A program made the position numbers and the translations under genes. The notes under the pieces are model-generated. The model did no database searches, was not told where the DNA came from, and worked only from the letters and a program-made list of their open reading frames with translations. A DNA stretch of 64,000 bases from Alphaproteobacteria bacterium (GTDB taxonomy: Bacteria; Pseudomonadota; Alphaproteobacteria; Micropepsales; Micropepsaceae), in NCBI GenBank assembly GCA_016124385.1, contig WGNU01000006.1:186001-250000 (forward strand), in the 5' to 3' direction. Of the stretch, positions 59,382 to 64,000 are shown piece by piece; the first letter of the stretch is position 1; each line of letters starts with the position of its first letter.

Positions 59382-62123
59382 GTGGCCGAATCCGATACGC
59401 CGCCCGATCCTGACGAACCGCCGCCTTCGGGACCCTCCCGGAGCGATATCGGCGTGATCTCGATCGAAGACGAGATGCGGCGGTCCTATCTCGACTACGC
59501 GATGAGCGTGATCGTCTCGCGTGCGCTGCCGGACGCGCGCGACGGCCTGAAGCCCGTCCATCGCCGCATCCTCTTTTCGATGCATGAGAGCGGCTTCACT
59601 TGGAACCGGTCCTATCGCAAATCCGCCCGCGTCGTGGGCGACGTGATGGGCAAATACCACCCGCACGGCGACAGCGCGATCTACGACGCGCTGGTGCGGA
59701 TGGCGCAAGATTTCTCGATGCGCCTGCAGCTGCTCGACGGGCAGGGGAATTTCGGCTCTGTCGACGGCGATCCGCCCGCCGCGATGCGCTACACCGAAGT
59801 GCGGATGGCGAAATCGGCCGAGGCGATCCTCAACGACATCGAGAAGGATACCGTCGACTTCCAGCCGAACTACGACGGCGCCGAACAGGAACCGGTGGTG
59901 CTGCCGTCGCGTCTGCCCAATCTGCTCATCAACGGCGCGAACGGCATTGCCGTGGGCATGGCGACGAACATTCCGCCGCACAATGCGGGCGAGGTGATCG
60001 ATGCGTGCCTGGCCTATATCGACAACCCGGCGATCACCGCCGAGCAATTGACCGAGATCGTGCCGGGGCCGGATTTCCCGACCGGCGGGCTGATCCTGGG
60101 GCGCCTCGCGGCACGCGCCGCCCTCATCAAAGGGCGCGGCTCTGTTCTCATGCGCGGACGCGTGACGATCGAGGAGATCCGCAAGGACCGCGAAGCGATC
60201 ATCATCACCGAAATTCCCTATCAGGTGAACAAGGCGGCGATGATCGAGCGGATCGCCGAGCAGGTGCGCGACAAGAAGATCGAGGGCATCGCCGATCTGC
60301 GCGATGAGAGCGACCGTCAAGGCATCCGCGTCGTCGTGGAATTAAAGCGCGACGCGATGGCGGATGTCGTGCTCAACCAGCTCTATCGCTATTCGGCACT
60401 TCAGACATCGTTCGGCGTCAACATGCTCGCGCTCAATGACGGCCAGCCCGAGTTGATGCCGCTCGACCGTCTCGTGCGGGCCTTCGTGTCATTCCGCGAG
60501 ACCGTCGTTGCAAGGCGCATCAAGCACGACCTGGCGAAAGCCCGGAACCGCGCGCATGAGCTCGTCGGTCTTGCGATCGCGGTCGCCAATATCGATGCGG
60601 TGATCGCAATCATCCGCTCCTCGCCCGATCCCGCGACCGCCCGCTCGCGCCTTATGGCCGAGCGCTGGCCGGCGGCGGACATCGCGCCGCTCGTCGCGCT
60701 CATCGCGGATCCCCGCCACTCGATCGCCGCGGACAACACGATCCGCCTCTCCGAGGAACAGGCGCGCGCGATCCTGGAGTTGCGTCTGCAGCGGCTCACC
60801 GCGCTCGGCCGCGATGAGATCGCCGACGAACTACAAACGCTGCGCGTGGCGATCACCGAGTATCTCGATATCCTTTCCAGCCGCGACAAGCTGATGGCGA
60901 TCGTTCGCGGCGAGCTTATCGACGTGCGCGCGGAATTCGCGACACCGCGCAAGACCGAAATCATCGAAATGGATGCCGAGGTCGAAGACGAAGACCTCAT
61001 CCAGCGCGAGGACATGGCGGTCACGGTCACGAACACGGGCTACATCAAGAGAGTGCCGCTCGCGACCTATCGCGTGCAGGGGCGGGGCGGGCGCGGGCGC
61101 TCCGGCATGGCAACGAAGGACGAGGATTTCGTCACCAAGGTCTTCGTCGCCAACACGCACACGCCCGTGCTGTTCTTCTCCTCGGCCGGCATGGCCTACA
61201 AGCTGAAGGTCTGGCGCCTGCCGCAATCAACGCCACAAGGGCGCGGCAAGGCGATGGTCAATCTGCTGCCGCTCTCGCCAGGTGAGACGATCACCACCGT
61301 CATGCCGCTGCCGGACGACGAGGCGAGCTGGGGCGCGCTCAACGTCATGTTCGCGACCCGTTCGGGGAATGTCAGGCGCAACGAGCTTTCCGATTTCGTC
61401 AACGTCAACGCGAGCGGCAAGATCGCAATGAAGCTCGATGAGGGCGACCGCATCATCGCAGTGAGTATCTGCACAGAGGACGACGACGTTCTCCTCACCG
61501 CTCAGGGCGGCAAGGCGATCCGCTTCTCTGTCGGCGATGTGCGCGTCTTCAAGGGCCGGGATTCTGTGGGCGTGCGCGGCATCCGCCTCGCCGATGACGA
61601 TGTGGCGGTCTCGATGGCGATCCTGCGCCACGTCGATGCCACACCGGCGGAGGCGCGGGCGTATCTGAAACAGGCCGCTTTGATGCGCCGCGCCGCGGGC
61701 GAGGACGAGGAGCCGGAAGCCGCTGCGTCCGAGGAAGCGGACGAAGGCGAGGAGGAGACGACGCTCTCGGCGGAACGCTACGCTGTGCTTGGCGCGCGTG
61801 AGCAATTCGTGCTCACGGTCTCGGAGAACGGGTTCGGGAAGCGCTCAAGCGCCTTCGACTACCGGGTCGCCAATCGCGGCGGCCAGGGGATCACGGCCAT
61901 GAGCGTTAGCAAGCGGAACGGGCCGCTGGTAGCGGCGTTTCCGGTCGAAGACGGCGATCAGCTGATGCTCATTACCGACCTCGGCCAGACGATCCGCGTG
62001 CCGGTCCGCCAGATCCGGATCGCCGGCCGGGCCACTCAGGGCGTCACGCTGTTCCGGATGGAGGAGGGCGAGCGGGTCGTCTCGGTCGAGCGAATCGCCG
62101 AGGCCGACGAGCCTGACGCCTAA
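59382..62123 (+). CDS. gyrA: DNA gyrase subunit A
   Basis: A 913-residue type II topoisomerase subunit that cuts and rejoins DNA to add negative supercoils. The active tyrosine is Y137 in AAMRYTEV. The quinolone region reads [17 protein letters not shown] with S98 and D102 equivalent to E. coli S83 and D87, so no target resistance change is seen. The C-terminal wrapping domain has the GyrA-box [10 protein letters not shown]. An acidic insert ([20 protein letters not shown], about 767-786) lies in the C-terminal domain. GTG 59382 starts it. Confidence 0.97.
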   Translation: MAESDTPPDPDEPPPSGPSRSDIGVISIEDEMRRSYLDYAMSVIVSRALPDARDGLKPVHRRILFSMHESGFTWNRSYRKSARVVGDVMGKYHPHGDSAIYDALVRMAQDFSMRLQLLDGQGNFGSVDGDPPAAMRYTEVRMAKSAEAILNDIEKDTVDFQPNYDGAEQEPVVLPSRLPNLLINGANGIAVGMATNIPPHNAGEVIDACLAYIDNPAITAEQLTEIVPGPDFPTGGLILGRLAARAALIKGRGSVLMRGRVTIEEIRKDREAIIITEIPYQVNKAAMIERIAEQVRDKKIEGIADLRDESDRQGIRVVVELKRDAMADVVLNQLYRYSALQTSFGVNMLALNDGQPELMPLDRLVRAFVSFRETVVARRIKHDLAKARNRAHELVGLAIAVANIDAVIAIIRSSPDPATARSRLMAERWPAADIAPLVALIADPRHSIAADNTIRLSEEQARAILELRLQRLTALGRDEIADELQTLRVAITEYLDILSSRDKLMAIVRGELIDVRAEFATPRKTEIIEMDAEVEDEDLIQREDMAVTVTNTGYIKRVPLATYRVQGRGGRGRSGMATKDEDFVTKVFVANTHTPVLFFSSAGMAYKLKVWRLPQSTPQGRGKAMVNLLPLSPGETITTVMPLPDDEASWGALNVMFATRSGNVRRNELSDFVNVNASGKIAMKLDEGDRIIAVSICTEDDDVLLTAQGGKAIRFSVGDVRVFKGRDSVGVRGIRLADDDVAVSMAILRHVDATPAEARAYLKQAALMRRAAGEDEEPEAAASEEADEGEEETTLSAERYAVLGAREQFVLTVSENGFGKRSSAFDYRVANRGGQGITAMSVSKRNGPLVAAFPVEDGDQLMLITDLGQTIRVPVRQIRIAGRATQGVTLFRMEEGERVVSVERIAEADEPDA

Positions 62124-62226
62124 GGCGGCGCCATTCACGACATCCGCGGCGCGGCCTTTAGCCGCCCGGCAAAGCCCTGTAACAATGGACCCCTAACCGC
62201 GACCCAAACATGCGGAGTCAAAGGGG

Positions 62227-62736
62227 ATGAAAACGCGCGTCGGCCTCTACCCAGGGACCTTCGATCCGATCACGAACGGCCATCTGGACATCATCCAGCG
62301 CGCCGTGAAGCTCGTCGACCATCTCGTGCTTGGGGTCGCGATCAACGCTGCGAAAGGGCCGCTCTTCACGCTGGAGGAGCGTGTGGAGATGGTGAAGCAA
62401 GAGACGGCGCCCCTCACCGGCCCGGGCAAGGCGACGATCGAGGTGCGCTCTTTCGACACGCTGCTCATGCATTTCGCCGAGGACGTCGGCGCCAACGTTA
62501 TCATTCGCGGCCTCAGGGCCGTGTCCGATTTCGAGTATGAGTTTCAGATGGTCGGAATGAACATGCGCCTTAACCCGAACATCGAGACCGTCTTTCTGAT
62601 GGCGGAACCGACGCATCAGGCGATCGCGTCGCGCCTCGTGAAGGAGATCGCAATGCTGGGCGGTGACATCTCGTCCTTTACGTCGCCCTATATTGCCGAC
62701 CGCCTGCGCGAGCGCGCGGCCGCCCGGCGCAAATAG
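62227..62736 (+). CDS. coaD: Phosphopantetheine adenylyltransferase
   Basis: A 169-residue nucleotidyltransferase of coenzyme A synthesis, converting 4'-phosphopantetheine and ATP to dephospho-CoA. The T/HxGH-type motif is GLYPGTFDPITNGHLDI (about 6-22), and the C-terminal KMSKS-like SSFTSPYIADRL follows. Strong AAAGGGG site ahead of ATG 62227. The order gyrA-coaD is common in Rhizobiales, usually with a peptidyl-prolyl isomerase gene before queA, which is absent here. Confidence 0.96.
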   Translation: MKTRVGLYPGTFDPITNGHLDIIQRAVKLVDHLVLGVAINAAKGPLFTLEERVEMVKQETAPLTGPGKATIEVRSFDTLLMHFAEDVGANVIIRGLRAVSDFEYEFQMVGMNMRLNPNIETVFLMAEPTHQAIASRLVKEIAMLGGDISSFTSPYIADRLRERAAARRK

Positions 62737-62742
62737 GCGCAC

Positions 62743-63825
62743 TTGCAGGTCGACCTCTTCGACTTCCATTTGCCGGAGGGCCAGATCGCCCTGCGTCCGG
62801 CCGTGCCGCGCGATGCGGCGCGCCTCCTCGTCGTGCCGCCCGAAGGGGCCTTCACCGATACGCGCGTTGCGGCGCTGCCATCCCTGCTGCGGAAGGGCGA
62901 TCTCCTCATCGTCAACGACACGCGTGTCTTGCCGGTCCAGTTCACAGGCCACCGCACGCGCGACGAAGCGCTGCTCCATGCCGGCGCGGCGGGGCTCGTT
63001 GGGCCGCGCGTCTCGGTCACGCTCCATCGCCGCGTCGGGCCGAACGCGTGGCTCGCGTTCGTGAAGGGATCGCGCAAGATCGAGGCGGGCGACCGTCTGA
63101 CGCTCTCGGGCGGGATCGCGGTACGCGTCGCCGATAAGCGTGGCGGCGAGGCGCTGCTCGCCTTCGAACTCGACGGCGCGGCGCTCGACGACGCCATACG
63201 CCGCCACGGAACGATGCCCCTGCCGCCCTATATTGCGGGGCGACGCGCGGCCGATGAACGCGATGCGGCGGACTACCAAACACTTTTCGCCGATGAGGAG
63301 GGCTCGGTCGCCGCGCCGACAGCCGGGCTGCACTTCACGCCCGCGCTTGTAGAGGCACTGGGCGAGGCCGGCATTGCGGTTGCCCGCGTGACATTGCATG
63401 TGGGAGCGGGAACTTTTCTCCCCGTCAAAGTCCAGGACACGAACGATCACACTATGCATCCCGAACGGGGTACGATCGATGCCGCGACGGCCGACCGCAT
63501 TCGCGCAACCCAGCGCGCTGGCGGGCGGCTTATCGCGGTCGGCACCACCAGCCTGCGGCTGCTGGAGGCTGCGGCCGCCGAGACAGGCGAGATCGCGCCC
63601 TTCAGCGGCGAGACGTCGATCTTTATCACGCCGGGCTATCGCATTCGGATCGTCGACGCACTCCTCACCAATTTCCACCTGCCGCGCTCGACGCTGTTCA
63701 TGCTGGTTTGCGCCTTTAGCGGCCTTCGGCGCATGAAGGACGCCTACGCGCACGCGATCGCCACCGGCTATCGTTTCTATTCCTACGGCGATGCCTCGCT
63801 GCTCTTCCGCGCGGGGGCCGCATGA
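62743..63825 (+). CDS. queA: S-adenosylmethionine:tRNA ribosyltransferase-isomerase
   Basis: A 360-residue enzyme of queuosine synthesis that adds the ribosyl part of SAM to the modified base of tRNA. Typical stretches are [11 protein letters not shown] (about 10-20), [11 protein letters not shown] (about 64-74), [13 protein letters not shown] (about 197-209), [13 protein letters not shown] (about 223-235) and [10 protein letters not shown]. The start is TTG 62743, 6 bases after the coaD stop, matching the family N-terminus VDLFDFHLP. The stop overlaps tgt by four bases. Confidence 0.95.
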   Translation: MQVDLFDFHLPEGQIALRPAVPRDAARLLVVPPEGAFTDTRVAALPSLLRKGDLLIVNDTRVLPVQFTGHRTRDEALLHAGAAGLVGPRVSVTLHRRVGPNAWLAFVKGSRKIEAGDRLTLSGGIAVRVADKRGGEALLAFELDGAALDDAIRRHGTMPLPPYIAGRRAADERDAADYQTLFADEEGSVAAPTAGLHFTPALVEALGEAGIAVARVTLHVGAGTFLPVKVQDTNDHTMHPERGTIDAATADRIRATQRAGGRLIAVGTTSLRLLEAAAAETGEIAPFSGETSIFITPGYRIRIVDALLTNFHLPRSTLFMLVCAFSGLRRMKDAYAHAIATGYRFYSYGDASLLFRAGAA

Positions 63826-64000
63826 CCGGCTTTGCGCTTCAGATCCATCACACCGACGGGCCGGCCCGCACGGGCGTGATTACGACGGCGCGGGGCGAGA
63901 TCCGCACGCCCGCCTTCATGCCGCTCGGCACGACCGCGACCGTCAAGGCGATGCTGCCGCGCTCCGTGCGCGAGACCGGCGCGGACATCCTGCTCGGCAA
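63822..64000 (+). CDS. tgt: Queuine tRNA-ribosyltransferase, N-terminal part
   Basis: The first 59 residues of tRNA-guanine transglycosylase, cut by the window edge. The start ATG overlaps the queA stop. The family sequence is clear in [21 protein letters not shown] (about 30-50) and the end of the frame continues as ADILLG. It exchanges guanine 34 for the queuosine precursor and belongs with queA. Confidence 0.93.
   Translation, partial: MTGFALQIHHTDGPARTGVITTARGEIRTPAFMPLGTTATVKAMLPRSVRETGADILLG

Overview
The window is a gene-dense, high-GC (about 64%) chromosomal segment of an alphaproteobacterium, probably of the order Hyphomicrobiales (Rhizobiales). The signs are gene orders typical of that group: metC next to aapJQMP; tRNA-Cys, PIMT-like, tolC, popZ, valS; dgt divergent from erpA and xth; SPOR, nagZ, scpA, scpB, tatABC, serS, surE, pcm, nlpD-like; DUF815 ATPase, yajC, secD; and gyrA, coaD, queA, tgt. 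No genus can be named from sequence alone. I saw no phage, insertion sequence, CRISPR array or rRNA.

Layout. 1-8 kb: sulfur and amino acid metabolism, with metC, the general L-amino acid ABC transporter aapJQMP, and an opposing operon of cysteine synthase, 3-mercaptopyruvate sulfurtransferase and a GNAT. 8-16.5 kb: a photo-oxidative stress island with an anti-sigma factor ChrR, DUF6134, SDR, GPH-type transporter, cyclopropane-fatty-acid-synthase-like methyltransferase, DUF1365, flavin amine oxidase and photolyase. The two outward ends carry matching TGATCY-N18 promoter-like elements, but there is no rpoE sigma gene. 16.6-19 kb: a histidine phosphatase, a serine hydrolase, tRNA-Asn and tRNA-Cys. 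19-30 kb: PIMT-like, tolC, popZ, valS, a lipoprotein, ilvD, a Sel1-repeat protein, and an opposing coupled operon (xth, two GFA proteins, EthD). 30-43 kb: erpA, dgt, chromosome segregation (scpAB), Tat export, serS, surE, pcm and an NlpD-like lipoprotein, with a solitary iron-type ABC ATPase inserted before tatA behind a Fur-family-like operator. 42-48 kb: DUF815 ATPase, yajC and secD. secF is not next to secD; a PuuD-like membrane protein gene stands there, then an NDUFAF6-like synthase and trmFO. 48-54 kb: OsmC, two paralogous amidases, PhoD. 54-64 kb: uvrA, a two-gene membrane-protein cassette of lower GC inserted between uvrA and ssb behind a LexA-type box, DUF389, gyrA, coaD, queA and the start of tgt.

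The points that most deserve attention are the compact ChrR island without its sigma factor, the SOS-box-linked membrane-protein cassette upstream of uvrA, the missing secF and argS at their usual places, and the Fur-box-like operator in front of the orphan ABC ATPase.
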